From Sphaerisporangium aureirubrum (GTDB lineage Bacteria > Actinomycetota > Actinomycetes > Streptosporangiales > Streptosporangiaceae): a stretch of DNA of 64,000 nt. Positions 1-9,736 of this stretch are shown in pieces (position 1 is the stretch's first letter; each line of letters opens with the position of its first letter). Position numbers and translations under genes: made by a program. The stretch is from positions 1 through 64,000 of the forward strand of contig NZ_JBHSRF010000031.1 in the NCBI RefSeq assembly GCF_042658925.1. The letters run 5' to 3'. The notes beneath the pieces are model-generated. The model made no database searches. It saw only the letters and a list, made by a program, of their open reading frames with translations, and was not told the DNA's origin.

Positions 1-1303
1 GGGCCAGGACGTGCTCGATCTCGCCGAGCTCGACGCGCTGGCCACGGAGCTTGATCTGCCGGTCGGTGCGGCCGAGGTATTCGAGCTGCCCGTCGGGGCG
101 CCAGCGGACCAGGTCGCCGGTGGCGTACATGCGTTCCCCGGGGCGGCCGCTGTAGGGGTCGGGGACGAAACGCTGCGCGGTGAGGCCGGGCCGGTTGAGG
201 TAGCCGTGCGCCACGCCGGCGCCGGAGATGTAGAGCTCGCCGGAGATCCCGACGGGCACGGGCCGCAGGCGCTTGTTCAGCACGTAGGCGCGGTGATGGG
301 GCAAGGTGGTGCCGATGGGGACCTTGCCCTCCATGGGGGTGTCGGGGCACACGTAGTTGGCGCAGGCCACGGTGGTCTCGGTGGGGCCGTAGCCCTGGTG
401 GATCGTCAGTCCGGGCCGTGCCCAGCGGGCCTGCAGCTCCGCGGCCAGCGCCTCTCCCCCGGCCACGAACCCGCGCAACCGGCTCCCGGTGAACTCCCCG
501 GGATCGAGCAGACGCAGGAACGCCGGTGGCAGGAACGAGAAGGTGACCCCCTCCGAATGGACCAGGGCGGTGAACCCGCCCGGGTCGGTGATGACGGTGA
601 GCGGAGCGCTGACGATGGTCGCTCCGGCCAGGAGGGCACCGAAGGTGTCGAGAAGGCTGGCGTCGAAGGCGGGGTTGGCCACCTGCGGGAGGACGTCGGC
701 GGCGGTGATGCCGTGATGTTCGACCGCGTTCCGGCAGTAGGTGTACGCCGACCGGTGCGAGACCAGGACCCCCTTGGGGGTGCCGGTGGAGCCGGAGGTG
801 TAGATCACGTACGCCGGATCCTCCGGCCGGACGTCGACGTCCGGCACCGTATCCGGGTGACCGGCCAGCTCGGCCCGCCGCAACGGATCGTCCAGAATCC
901 AGACGGCGGTGCCGGGGGCCACCTCCGCGGCCAGACCGGCGAGATCCGAGGTGGTCAGCACCAACGGCGCCGCGGCGTCGCCGACCTGGAAAGCCAGCCG
1001 GGCCGCCGGATTGCGCGGATCCAACGGCATCCACGCCGCGCCGCTCATCACCACCGCCAGCTGCGCCACGAGCAGATCCGGCCCGCGCTCCAGCAGCAAC
1101 GCCACCACCCGGCCCGGCCCCACCCCCGCACGCCGCAAGGCATGCGCCAGCCGGCCCGCGCACCGCTCCAGCCCGCCGTAGGTCAGCTCGACCGGCGGCC
1201 CCGCACCCACGAACCGGAACGCGACACGACCCGCGTCGTGCCCGGTCATGACCTTGTGCAGCAGCCCCGAGGTGCCGACCGCACCGGCGACGACGGTGTG
1301 CAC
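1..1303 (-). CDS. NRPS, adenylation domain first (3' end beyond window)
   Basis: This protein takes the chain over from the preceding synthetase. A GTG start lies 2 nt after the stop of the upstream NRPS gene, and the frame stays open to the window edge (about 434 residues). It begins directly with an A domain, which fits the upstream protein ending in a C domain, so C and A of one module are split over two polypeptides. Core motifs are visible: YTSGSTGTPKG near residue 168, YGPTET near 304, then the RxDxQxKLRG hinge region at the edge. My alignment to GrsA gives the pocket D-A-L-F-V-G-G-V-A plus a presumed Lys. That suggests a hydrophobic residue, but I do not assign a substrate. The A10 lysine and any T or TE domains lie outside the window. 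Confidence 0.93.
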   Translation of the reverse strand, partial: MHTVVAGAVGTSGLLHKVMTGHDAGRVAFRFVGAGPPVELTYGGLERCAGRLAHALRRAGVGPGRVVALLLERGPDLLVAQLAVVMSGAAWMPLDPRNPAARLAFQVGDAAAPLVLTTSDLAGLAAEVAPGTAVWILDDPLRRAELAGHPDTVPDVDVRPEDPAYVIYTSGSTGTPKGVLVSHRSAYTYCRNAVEHHGITAADVLPQVANPAFDASLLDTFGALLAGATIVSAPLTVITDPGGFTALVHSEGVTFSFLPPAFLRLLDPGEFTGSRLRGFVAGGEALAAELQARWARPGLTIHQGYGPTETTVACANYVCPDTPMEGKVPIGTTLPHHRAYVLNKRLRPVPVGISGELYISGAGVAHGYLNRPGLTAQRFVPDPYSGRPGERMYATGDLVRWRPDGQLEYLGRTDRQIKLRGQRVELGEIEHVLA

Positions 1304-1305
1304 CG

Positions 1306-4300
1306 CTACTCCCCTTCCTTTCCCGGCCCGATGACGGCGACGGCGCCTGCCGGGTTCCAGGCGTGCAACACCTGGTGGCGTTCACTGCTCGACATGATGT
1401 CGACGTCCTCGGCGACGGCACCGGGGTCGGCCAGGCCGTTGGCCAGCGCCGCGACGTAATGATCGAGAAGACGTTCCATGCGGTCGGCGTCGAACAACTC
1501 GGTGGAGTACTCCACCACCAGGTCGAGGCTCTCCTTGTTGTCGATCACGTCGAACGCGATGTCGAACCGCGCGTAGCCGCCGGTGAGCTCGACGGGCTCG
1601 GTGGTCACGGTCCCCAGCGTCAGGCCGGCCTGGGTACTGGCGGGCTGGAGGGTGAGGCTGATCTGGAACAGGGGGTTGCGTCCGGCGACCCGCTCGGGCT
1701 GGAGCGCGTCGACGATCAGCGCGAAGGGGATGTCCTGGCGTTCGGAGGCGTTCAGCACCGTCTCGTGGCACCGGCCGACGACCTCGGCGAACGTGGGCTC
1801 GCCACCCAGGTCGGTGCGCAGCACCACGGTGTTGGCGAAGAAACCGACGACCGGCTCGATCTCCGGCCGTGTTCGACCCGAGAAGATCGACCCGATCACC
1901 AGATCGTCCTGCCCGGTGTACCGGTGCAGCACCGTCAGCAGCGCCGCCTGCAACACCGCCAGGAACGACACCTGGTGCGTCCGCGCGTACCCGCGCGCCG
2001 CCGCCGCGGTCCCGGCCGGCACCGCACGCACCGCCACCGCGCCCGCACCGGTCGGCCGCGCCGGACGCGGCCGATCCGCCGGGAAGTCCAGCGTCGGCAG
2101 ACCGGCCAGCGCCGCGCGCCAATACGCCATCTGCCGATCCATCTCGGCACCGTCCAGCCAGCCGCGCTGCCACACCGCGTGGTCGACCGGCCGGACGCGC
2201 AGCTCCGGCAGCGCGGCGTGGTCGCCGGTGTACAGGGCGGCTAGCTCCCCGGCCAGGATCTTGCCCGACCAGCCGTCGGCGACGATGTGGTGGACCACCA
2301 GTACCAGCACGTGGTGATCGGGTGCGAGCCGGGCCAGCGCCGTCCGGAACAGCGGACCGGCCGCCAGGTCGAACGGCCGGCAGATCTGTTCCTCGGCCCA
2401 CCGCGCGACGTCTGCCGCGGCCATCTCGGTCACCGGCAGCGAGAACGCCGCCGGCGGCGGGTCGATCACCTGCCGGGGCAGGCCCTTCTCTTCGACGAAC
2501 CTGGTGCGCAGCCCCTCGTGCCGCCCCGCCAGAGCGAGCAGGGCCCACTCCAGCGAGGCCACGTCCAGCGCGCCGCGCAGGGCCAGCGCGTACGGGATGT
2601 GGTAGGTCGGCGACGCCGGGTCGAGCCGGTGCATGAACCACAGGCCGTCCTGCTGGAGCGTGCACGGCAGCGGGCCCTGTCCGGCCACCGGCGCGATCGG
2701 TTTTCCGGACCGCGTGATCCCGGTCTCGTCGAGCCGCGCGGCGAGCTGTTCCAGCACGCGGCTGGTGAACAGGTGCCGAAGCTCCAGCTCGACGCTCAGG
2801 CCGTTGCGGATCCGCGCGATGAGCTGCGTGCCGTGCAGGGAGTTGCCGCCGAGGTCGAAGAAGTCGTCGTGGACGCCTACCCGTTCCACCCCCAGCAGCC
2901 CTTGCCACGCCGCGGCGAGCCAGCGTTCGGTGGCGGTTCGCGGCGCCACGTACTCGGCGGCCGGCGACGTCGCGGCCGGCAACGCGGCGATGTCGAGCTT
3001 GCCGTTGCGGGTGACGGGCAGGTCCGGCAGCGCGACCCAGGCGGTGGGGATCATGTACGCGGGCAGCCGGTGCGCCAGGTACTCGTTCAGCTCGGCGGGG
3101 TCCGGGTCGTCGTGGCCCGGCTCGGCGACCACGTACGCGGCGAGGTAGGAGTCGTCGCGCAGCAGCACCGCGCAGTGCCGGACGGCGGGATGCCGGGCCA
3201 GTACGTGCTCGATCTCGCCGAGCTCGATGCGCTGGCCGCGGAGCTTGACCTGCCGGTCGGTGCGGCCGAGGTACTCGATCACACCGTCCCTCCGCCAGCG
3301 CGTCAGGTCACCGCTGGCGTACATGCGCTCGCCGGGCCGGTCGGCGTAGGGGTCGGCCAGGAAACGCTCGGCGGTGAGCCCCGGCCGGTTGACATAACCG
3401 AGGGCCACCGGCCCGCCGATGAACAGTTGTCCCGGCACCCCGATCGGCACCGGCCGCAGGCGGCCGTCCAGGATGTAGGTCCGCATGTTCGTGATCGGGG
3501 GGCCGATCGGCACGGTGGCGGCGTCCGGTTCGCAGCGCCAGGACGTGACGTCGATCGACGCCTCGGTCGGGCCGTAGAGATTGTGCAGCTCGATGCCGGG
3601 CCAGATGGCCAGGAACCGGCGCGCCGCGACCGGCGGCAAGGCCTCGCCGCTGGCGAACACCAGGCGCAGGCCGTGCAGCGCGCCGGGGTCGAGCCCGTCC
3701 TGCACGGCGTCGAGGAAGGCCAGCAGCATCGACGGGACGAAATGCATCGTGGTGATGCCCTCGCGCGCGATCAGGCGATGCAGGTACTCGGGATCGCGGT
3801 GGCCGCCGGGTGCGGCGACGACGATGGTCGCGCCGGCGGCGAGCGGCCAGAAGAACTCCCAGACCGAGACGTCGAAGCTGTACGGGGTCTTCTGCAGCAC
3901 ACGGTCGGCGGGCTCCAGCCCGTATGTCTCCTGCATCCAGGCGAGTTGCTTGTGGACGCCGCGGTGCGCGACCAGGACACCCTTGGGTGTGCCGGTGGAA
4001 CCGGAGGTGTAGAGCACGTAGGCGAGGGAGTCGACGGTGACACCGCTGTCCGGTGGGTCCGCCGGTTCGGTGGCGAGCGCGTCCCGCTCGGTGTCCAGCG
4101 TGAGCGCGACGGGGAAGGCGGACGCGTGGGCCGCGTGGGTGACGACGACCGGCGGGGCGGCGTCGGCGAGCATGAACGCGAGCCTCTCCGGCGGCAGGTC
4201 CGGCTCGAACGGGAGGTACCCTCCGCCGGCCTTCAGGGCGGCCAGCAGCGCGATGACCATGTCGGCCCCCCGGTACAGGCACACTCCCACCGGGACACCA

Positions 4301-7300
4301 GGACCGACGCCGTACCGGCGCAGCCGGTGCGCGAGCCGGTTGGCCGCCAGGTCGAGCTGCGCGTACGTCCATTCCGTGCCGTCGTGGTCGAGGACGGCGA
4401 CGGCCTCCGGCGTACGGGCGACGGTCCTCTCGACCATTTGATGCACCAGCTCGACCGGCGGCCCGCCGGCCGTGTCGTTCCATGCCTGGAGCACCTGGTG
4501 GTGTTCGGTGACCGGCATGATGCCGATGTCCGCGGTGACGGCGCCGGGTTCGGCCAGGCCGTTGGTCAGGGCCGCGACGTAGTGGTCGAGGAGGCGTTCG
4601 ATGCGATCGGCGTCGAACAGTTCGGTGGAGTACTCGACCATCAGCTCGGACCGGCCGCCGGCGTCCGCCACGTTGATGAGGATGTCGAAGCGCGCGTAGT
4701 CGTCGGTGACCTCGATCGGCTCGGCGCGGACGTCGCCGAGTGCCAGGCCGGCCTGGGTACCGGCGGGCTGGAGACTGAGGCTGATCTGGAACAGGGGGTT
4801 GCGTCCGGCGACCCGCTCGGGCTGGAGCGCGTCGACGATCAGCGCGAAGGGGATCTCCTGGCGTTCTGTGGCGTTCAGCACCGTTTCGTTGCAGCGGCCG
4901 ACGACCTCGCTGAAAGTGGGCTCGCCGCCGAGATCCGTGCGCAGCACCACGGTGTTGGCGAAGAAACCGACCACCGGCTCGATCTCCGGACGGGTGCGGC
5001 CGGAGAAGATCGACCCGATGACCAGGTCGTCCTGCCCGGTGTACCGGTGCAGCACCGTCAGCAACGCCGCCTGCAACACCGCCAGGAACGACACCCGATG
5101 CGTCCGCGCGTACGCACGCGCCGCCGCGGCGGTCCCGGCCGGCATCTCACGGATGGCCACCGCGCCGGCGCCGGTGGGCCGCGCCGGACGCGGCCGGTCC
5201 GCCGGGAAGTCCAGCGTCGGCAGACCGGCCAGGGCCCCACGCCAGTACGCCATCTGACGATCCATCTCGGCACCGTCGAGCAGGCCACGCTGCCACACCG
5301 CGTGGTCACCCGGCTGCAGGTACACCTCCGGCAGTTCGATCCCCCCCGCACCGCGCTCGGCGGCGTACAGGGTGCCGAGTTCCTCGGCCAGGATCTTGGC
5401 CGACCAGCCGTCGGCGACGATGTGGTGGACCACGAGCACGATCGCGTGCTCCTCCGGCCCCAGCCGGGCCAGCGCCGCGCGGAACAGCGGCCCGGCCGCC
5501 AGATCGAACGGCCGGTGCGCCTCGTCCGCCGCCCACCGTTCGAGCGTTCCGCCGTCCAGCCCGGTCACCGGCAGCGAGAATGCCGGCGGCGGCGGGTCGA
5601 TCACTTGGCGGGGCAGGCCGTCCTCCTCGACGAACCTGGTGCGCAGCGCCTCGTGCCGCACCACCAGAGCGAGCAGTGCCCGCTCCAGCGAGGCCACGTC
5701 CAGAGCACCGCGCAACCGCAGTGCGAACGGGATGTGGTAGGTCGGCGACGCCGGGTCGAGCCGGTGCATGAACCACAGGCCCTCCTGCTGCTGGGTGCAG
5801 GGCAGGGCCCGATCGCGGGCCACCGGCACCATGCGGCCGGGCTTGTCCTGGCGCTCCTTCGCCGCGCGCTTCGCGGCCAGCAGCCGTTCCAGCTCGGCGA
5901 TCTCGTCGTCCAGCACCGCCTCCGGCTCCTCGGCCTCGGCGGACGAGAGTGCCCGCGCGAGCTCGCGCACACTGGGGTGGGAGGCGAGCGTCGCGATGCC
6001 GGCGCCGTCGATGCGGCCGACCGCGCGGACGGCGTCGAAGGAATCACCGCCGAGTTCGAAGAAGCTGGCCGTGACGTCGACGTCCGCGAGGCTGAGGATC
6101 TCCTTGTAGACGGCGGCGATCGCCTCCTCCTCGGGGGTGGCGGGCGGTTCGGGTGCCGCCGGCCGTTGGCGCATCGCCGCCACCGGCTCGGACGGCAGGA
6201 CCGGCCGCGGGCCGGTCGCCGACACGACCGGGGCGACGCGTCCGGCGGCGATGATCGCCTCCATGGTGAGGTGCAGCCGCTTGAGCAGGTCGTCGACGAA
6301 GCCGGGGGCGAACCGGTCGCGGTGGATGAGCAACTGCATCTCCGACACCGGAGAGGGCGCGACCGTCAGCGTCAGCGGCAGGTCGATCTTGTCGTAGAGG
6401 GTGTCGACACCGAACCGCAGCGACTCGTCCGCCGCGGCGTCTCCGGTGCCGGAGTCGATGGCGAGTGAATAGTTCTCCAGAACGAGGAGGGTGTCGAAGA
6501 GCTGCTGTCCCGGCGCCTCGGCCCACTTCTTGATGTCGGCGAGGGGAGCGTACTCGTAGCGCCGCATGCCCGCGTAGGTGTTCTGGATGTCGCGCAACCA
6601 CGCGCCGAGATCCCCGTCGTCCGGCACCGTGACCCGCAGCGGCAGCGTGTTGGCGAACAGGCCGACCATCCGCTCGACCTGCGGCAGTTCGGGAGGACGG
6701 CCGGAGGTGGCGCAGCCGAAGGTGATCTCCGGCTGACCGGTGTAGCTCTGGACCACGACGGCCCACACGGCCTGCACCATGGTGCTGAGCGTGACGCGGT
6801 GGCGGGCCGCCGCGTCACGCAGCCCTTCGGTCAGCGTCTCCGGCAGGGCCACCGTGCGGCGCTCGACGGCTCCGGTGCCGTGCCCGGGGTCCGCCGGCGC
6901 GATCCGCGACACGAGGCTGGGCCGTACACCGGCCAGCGCCTTGGTCCAGAGGTCGCGTGCCTCCTGGAGGTCCTGGCGTTGCAGCCAGGCGATGTAGTCG
7001 CGGTAGGCGGCCACGGGCCGTGGCGGAGGAGCGCCGAGGGTCAGCGTGCGGTACCACGCCATGACCTCGTCGAGGACGACGGGGATCGACCAGCCGTCCA
7101 GCAGCACGTGGTGGTAGGTCCAGATGAGCGTGTGGCGACGGTCGCCGAGCCGGAGGACGTGCAGTCGCTGGAGCGGCGGCGCCGCGGGGTCGAAACCGGC
7201 GGCGCGGTCCTCGGTCTGCAGCCGTCCGAGCCGTTCACGCTGCCGTTCCTCGTCGAGGCCTGACCAGTCGTGACGGTGGACGGGCAGCGCCACGTCCCTG

Positions 7301-7536
7301 TGCGCCACCTGCAGCGGCTTGTCCAGTCCCTTCCAGTGGAACGAGCTCCGCAGCACGGGGTGCGCGGCGACGACCGCCTCCCAGGCGCTGACCAGCGCGT
7401 CGACGTCCAGCGGTCCTTCGACGGCGTAGGTGTGCTGGCTGAGGTACATGTCGGCGGCGCCGTCGTGCAGGCTGTGCAGCAGCATGCCCTGCTGAAGCGG
7501 TGAGAGCTCGTAGATGTCCTCGACGTTCCCGCTCAC
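1306..7536 (-). CDS. NRPS, C-T-C-A(Ser)-T-C
   Basis: A 2,076-residue synthetase. The GTG start at 7536 follows GGGAG; a longer reading would run through the thioesterase gene in the wrong frame. Domains: C1 with HHVLLDG near residue 144; T1 with LGGDSF near 495; C2 (LCL type, HHIVADG near 704); A about 1030-1530 with TSGSTGTPKG; T2 with LGGNSL near 1562; C3 with HHIVADG near 1745. The first module has no A domain between C1 and T1, so T1 must be loaded in trans, most simply with chlorothreonine from the neighbouring cassette. The single A domain has the pocket D-V-W-H-F-S-L-I-D plus Lys, which is close to EntF, so serine is expected. The terminal C domain serves the next protein, which starts with A. 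C1 resembles DCL-type domains (YELSPLQQGML). No epimerase or TE domain is present. Confidence 0.96.
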   Translation of the reverse strand: MSGNVEDIYELSPLQQGMLLHSLHDGAADMYLSQHTYAVEGPLDVDALVSAWEAVVAAHPVLRSSFHWKGLDKPLQVAHRDVALPVHRHDWSGLDEERQRERLGRLQTEDRAAGFDPAAPPLQRLHVLRLGDRRHTLIWTYHHVLLDGWSIPVVLDEVMAWYRTLTLGAPPPRPVAAYRDYIAWLQRQDLQEARDLWTKALAGVRPSLVSRIAPADPGHGTGAVERRTVALPETLTEGLRDAAARHRVTLSTMVQAVWAVVVQSYTGQPEITFGCATSGRPPELPQVERMVGLFANTLPLRVTVPDDGDLGAWLRDIQNTYAGMRRYEYAPLADIKKWAEAPGQQLFDTLLVLENYSLAIDSGTGDAAADESLRFGVDTLYDKIDLPLTLTVAPSPVSEMQLLIHRDRFAPGFVDDLLKRLHLTMEAIIAAGRVAPVVSATGPRPVLPSEPVAAMRQRPAAPEPPATPEEEAIAAVYKEILSLADVDVTASFFELGGDSFDAVRAVGRIDGAGIATLASHPSVRELARALSSAEAEEPEAVLDDEIAELERLLAAKRAAKERQDKPGRMVPVARDRALPCTQQQEGLWFMHRLDPASPTYHIPFALRLRGALDVASLERALLALVVRHEALRTRFVEEDGLPRQVIDPPPPAFSLPVTGLDGGTLERWAADEAHRPFDLAAGPLFRAALARLGPEEHAIVLVVHHIVADGWSAKILAEELGTLYAAERGAGGIELPEVYLQPGDHAVWQRGLLDGAEMDRQMAYWRGALAGLPTLDFPADRPRPARPTGAGAVAIREMPAGTAAAARAYARTHRVSFLAVLQAALLTVLHRYTGQDDLVIGSIFSGRTRPEIEPVVGFFANTVVLRTDLGGEPTFSEVVGRCNETVLNATERQEIPFALIVDALQPERVAGRNPLFQISLSLQPAGTQAGLALGDVRAEPIEVTDDYARFDILINVADAGGRSELMVEYSTELFDADRIERLLDHYVAALTNGLAEPGAVTADIGIMPVTEHHQVLQAWNDTAGGPPVELVHQMVERTVARTPEAVAVLDHDGTEWTYAQLDLAANRLAHRLRRYGVGPGVPVGVCLYRGADMVIALLAALKAGGGYLPFEPDLPPERLAFMLADAAPPVVVTHAAHASAFPVALTLDTERDALATEPADPPDSGVTVDSLAYVLYTSGSTGTPKGVLVAHRGVHKQLAWMQETYGLEPADRVLQKTPYSFDVSVWEFFWPLAAGATIVVAAPGGHRDPEYLHRLIAREGITTMHFVPSMLLAFLDAVQDGLDPGALHGLRLVFASGEALPPVAARRFLAIWPGIELHNLYGPTEASIDVTSWRCEPDAATVPIGPPITNMRTYILDGRLRPVPIGVPGQLFIGGPVALGYVNRPGLTAERFLADPYADRPGERMYASGDLTRWRRDGVIEYLGRTDRQVKLRGQRIELGEIEHVLARHPAVRHCAVLLRDDSYLAAYVVAEPGHDDPDPAELNEYLAHRLPAYMIPTAWVALPDLPVTRNGKLDIAALPAATSPAAEYVAPRTATERWLAAAWQGLLGVERVGVHDDFFDLGGNSLHGTQLIARIRNGLSVELELRHLFTSRVLEQLAARLDETGITRSGKPIAPVAGQGPLPCTLQQDGLWFMHRLDPASPTYHIPYALALRGALDVASLEWALLALAGRHEGLRTRFVEEKGLPRQVIDPPPAAFSLPVTEMAAADVARWAEEQICRPFDLAAGPLFRTALARLAPDHHVLVLVVHHIVADGWSGKILAGELAALYTGDHAALPELRVRPVDHAVWQRGWLDGAEMDRQMAYWRAALAGLPTLDFPADRPRPARPTGAGAVAVRAVPAGTAAAARGYARTHQVSFLAVLQAALLTVLHRYTGQDDLVIGSIFSGRTRPEIEPVVGFFANTVVLRTDLGGEPTFAEVVGRCHETVLNASERQDIPFALIVDALQPERVAGRNPLFQISLTLQPASTQAGLTLGTVTTEPVELTGGYARFDIAFDVIDNKESLDLVVEYSTELFDADRMERLLDHYVAALANGLADPGAVAEDVDIMSSSERHQVLHAWNPAGAVAVIGPGKEGE
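1370..2660. repeat. C-domain-coding direct repeat, copy 1
   Basis: This DNA encodes C3 and is a close direct copy of the C2-coding DNA about 3.1 kb away. Long blocks are identical at protein level, for example around YTGQDDLVIGSIFSGRTRPE, and stretches of several dozen bases are identical at DNA level (around 1665 and 4785). This is typical of module duplication or gene conversion inside NRPS genes. Confidence 0.7.
4490..5785. repeat. C-domain-coding direct repeat, copy 2
   Basis: Partner of the repeat at 1370-2660, same orientation. It encodes C2 of the same synthetase. Its N-terminal motif LPCTQQQEGLWFMHRLD differs from copy 1 only at a few residues. Confidence 0.7.
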
Positions 7537-7555
7537 ACTCTGCTCCCTTCGCTGG

Positions 7556-8308
7556 TCAGATGAGGTCCTGGACGATGGTCTGGACGACCTGGCGCTCCGC
7601 GGCGGGGGTGAGGAAGTGCCCGCCGGCGACGTGATGGAGCTGGAAGCCGGCGGTGGTCTCGGTACGCCAGGAGGCCACGCGTTCGGGAGTGCCGACGGGG
7701 TCGTCCACGCCGGCGAAGGCACGGATCGGCACGGCCAGCGGGGTGAGCGGGCGGAAGTCGTGTGTGCTGAGCACCGCCAGGTCGGCCCGGAAGGTGGGGA
7801 GCACGGCCCGGAGCAGTTCCGGCTGGTCCAGCACCTCGGGCGGCGTGCCGCCCATCTCGCGGAGGTGGCCCTCCACGCCGCCGGGCCCCTCCCACGGCCA
7901 GGTGCCGTCATCGGTGGCGGGGCCGGGATCACACGCGACGTAGAGCCGGGTGGGCAGCGGCATCGCCATCTCGCGGAGCGTGTGCGTGAGGGCCCAGGCG
8001 ACCCTGGCCCCCATGCTGATGCCGTAGCAGGCGAACGATCGGTCCAGCAGCGGTTTGAGGACGTCGGCGAGATCGCGGACGAGGCAGGTCATACGGTCGT
8101 GGGCCGGTTCGGTGAAACGGTCGGCGCGACCGGGTAACTGGACGGCGACCAGTTCGACGGCCGCCGGCAGCAGCCGGCGCCAGTGGCGGTACATGCCCGC
8201 GTTGCCGCCCGCGTGATGGAAACACAGCAGCCGGATCCGGGCCGTGTCGTCGGTACGGCCGAATCGCTTCAGCCAGCGGCGGTCGATGTCCTGCGGATGT
8301 GCGTTCAT
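7556..8308 (-). CDS. type II thioesterase
   Basis: A 250-residue alpha/beta hydrolase of the external editing thioesterase family that accompanies NRPS genes. It removes wrong or stalled acyl groups from carrier domains. The nucleophile elbow GISMG has Ser98, the oxyanion segment is FHHAGGN near residues 30-36, and the catalytic His lies in the C-terminal VAGGHFLTP segment. The ATG at 8308 follows GAGGTGGGG; an earlier in-frame ATG at 8335 has no better ribosome site. It is the first gene of an operon with the NRPS gene, which starts 19 nt after its stop. The shared cluster promoter lies just upstream. Confidence 0.93.
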   Translation of the reverse strand: MNAHPQDIDRRWLKRFGRTDDTARIRLLCFHHAGGNAGMYRHWRRLLPAAVELVAVQLPGRADRFTEPAHDRMTCLVRDLADVLKPLLDRSFACYGISMGARVAWALTHTLREMAMPLPTRLYVACDPGPATDDGTWPWEGPGGVEGHLREMGGTPPEVLDQPELLRAVLPTFRADLAVLSTHDFRPLTPLAVPIRAFAGVDDPVGTPERVASWRTETTAGFQLHHVAGGHFLTPAAERQVVQTIVQDLI

Positions 8309-8348
8309 CCCCACCTCGTCCGCGACGGTGCACATGAGCTCTTCACCG

Positions 8349-8387
8349 ACGCTATCGAGAGCCTCGTTCGTGGTGCTGTCACACGAA
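8349..8387 (-). promoter_or_regulatory. shared cluster promoter, copy b
   Basis: On the minus strand a TTCGTGTGAC box is followed by 23 nt and then TAGCGT. It matches three other upstream regions in this cluster in spacing. With the copy upstream of the MbtH-like gene it also shares 17 of 19 bases around TCCTCGATTC. Transcription would start about 35 nt before the thioesterase ATG. The box overlaps the stop codon of the acyltransferase gene upstream. Confidence 0.6.
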
Positions 8388-9629
8388 TCGAGGACAGTCG
8401 ATCGAGAGGGGCTCTCCTGCCGGGCGATGACCCTGTTCCGCGATGAAGTCGACGGCCACCTGCATCAAGGTGGTGTCCGCGTGGAACAGGGACGAGTGGT
8501 CGCCGTGAGGTTCCACCCGCAGCAGGCCGTTCGGCAGGCCCTCGGCCACCTGTCTCGAACCCTGCGGATGGGCGGTCTCGTCGTCTTCGCTGGTGACCAC
8601 GAGCGTGGGCTGTTCCACCATCGTGAGGTACGGCTCCACGTCGGTGGTGGCGATGCTGCCGTTGAGCCGGCAGTACCGGTAGAAGAGCTCGGGATTGGTG
8701 TAGGGATACAGCACGAAGTGCGCCGTCTCGGCGGGTGTGGTTCTCAGCGCCACCTGGCAGAAGGCGGTCTGCACCGACCGCGCCGCGGCACGGCTGTGCG
8801 CGGCGATGGCCATCAGTTCGATCAGGTCGTCCTGGAACCTGGTCCTCGGGGAGCCGCTGCCGAACTCATAGGCGCCATGCCACAGGCTGAGCGAGGAGAT
8901 CCTGGCGGGCCGGCCGGCCGCGGCCGCCAGGGCGATCACCGCGCCACCGCAGAGACCGACGACGTGGGCACTGGACACGGCGTAGTGATCCATGACGGCG
9001 AACAGGTCGGCCGCCTGTGCGGTGACGTCGACGGCGTGATCGCCGCTCTGCCCGGCCGGGCCGAAAAGCCCCCTGCTCTCCCATGCCAGGACGCGGCGAT
9101 CCCGTGCGAGGAAACGCATCCAGGTCTCCGTGAGCGCGGCGGGCATGCCGCAGGCGGGAACGAGGACGACCGTCTCGTCACCCGGCCCGGCGCCGTACAC
9201 GTTCAGCGGCACCCCGTCGCGCGCGACGACGGTGTCCTTCCGGAAGAACACGTCGAAGCCGTTCGCCACCGACGCGGCGATCACCCGGCCGGCCTGTGCC
9301 GGCAGTTCCTCCGGCAGTGCCCCGACCGTGTTCGCCACGTCCGCGAGGGCCAGATGATCGCTGATCACGCGCTCGAAGACCTGAAGGTCGTCGACGGCCA
9401 TGCCGCGGGACAACGAAAGCCCTGTGACACCGGCCTGCCCCGCGACCCGGTCCAGCAGCCGCTCCAGCCCGCTCCACCGCCGCGCGGACCAGGTCCCGGG
9501 CGGATCCGCTGTATCTCTCGCGACCGGAACGACCCGGACCGGAACGGCCAGGCCCTCCATGAGCGGTTTCACCGAGAGGACGGATGTCACGAGCCGGGTG
9601 ATCGCCTCGTTCGCGCGCGGCTCCAGCAT
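8379..9629 (-). CDS. Cys-nucleophile aminoacyl transferase, SyrC/CmaE-like
   Basis: A 416-residue alpha/beta hydrolase-fold protein with a long N-terminal extension. The nucleophile elbow reads GLCGG, so Cys (about residue 227) replaces the usual Ser. An acidic TSEDDETAHP segment and a late His (EPHGDHS) complete a triad. In the syringomycin and coronamic acid pathways, SyrC and CmaE use such a Cys to move an aminoacyl group from one carrier protein to another. Here it lies directly downstream of the halogenase in the same operon and upstream of an NRPS whose first module lacks an A domain. The inferred role is to shuttle chlorothreonine from the free carrier to that module. ATG start with GGGAG 8 nt upstream. 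A plain hydrolase is possible but less likely. A paralogue lies at 26957-28096. Confidence 0.85.
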   Translation of the reverse strand: MLEPRANEAITRLVTSVLSVKPLMEGLAVPVRVVPVARDTADPPGTWSARRWSGLERLLDRVAGQAGVTGLSLSRGMAVDDLQVFERVISDHLALADVANTVGALPEELPAQAGRVIAASVANGFDVFFRKDTVVARDGVPLNVYGAGPGDETVVLVPACGMPAALTETWMRFLARDRRVLAWESRGLFGPAGQSGDHAVDVTAQAADLFAVMDHYAVSSAHVVGLCGGAVIALAAAAGRPARISSLSLWHGAYEFGSGSPRTRFQDDLIELMAIAAHSRAAARSVQTAFCQVALRTTPAETAHFVLYPYTNPELFYRYCRLNGSIATTDVEPYLTMVEQPTLVVTSEDDETAHPQGSRQVAEGLPNGLLRVEPHGDHSSLFHADTTLMQVAVDFIAEQGHRPAGEPLSIDCPRFV

Positions 9630-9736
9630 TGGGCCACTCCCTGGCAGATTGCCGCCGGGGCCGGACCGCAGCCGGGCTCAGCCCTGTGGCAGCGACCGGC
9701 CCGGCCTCGTCGTGTCGCGGTGGCGGTGGCGGGCCG

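Noticed and set aside
2287..6468. 1,393-codon plus-strand open frame
   Set aside because: It is the antisense of the NRPS gene. High GC at third positions keeps the opposite frame open; the translation is rich in Arg/Gly/His/Gln and has no domain motif.
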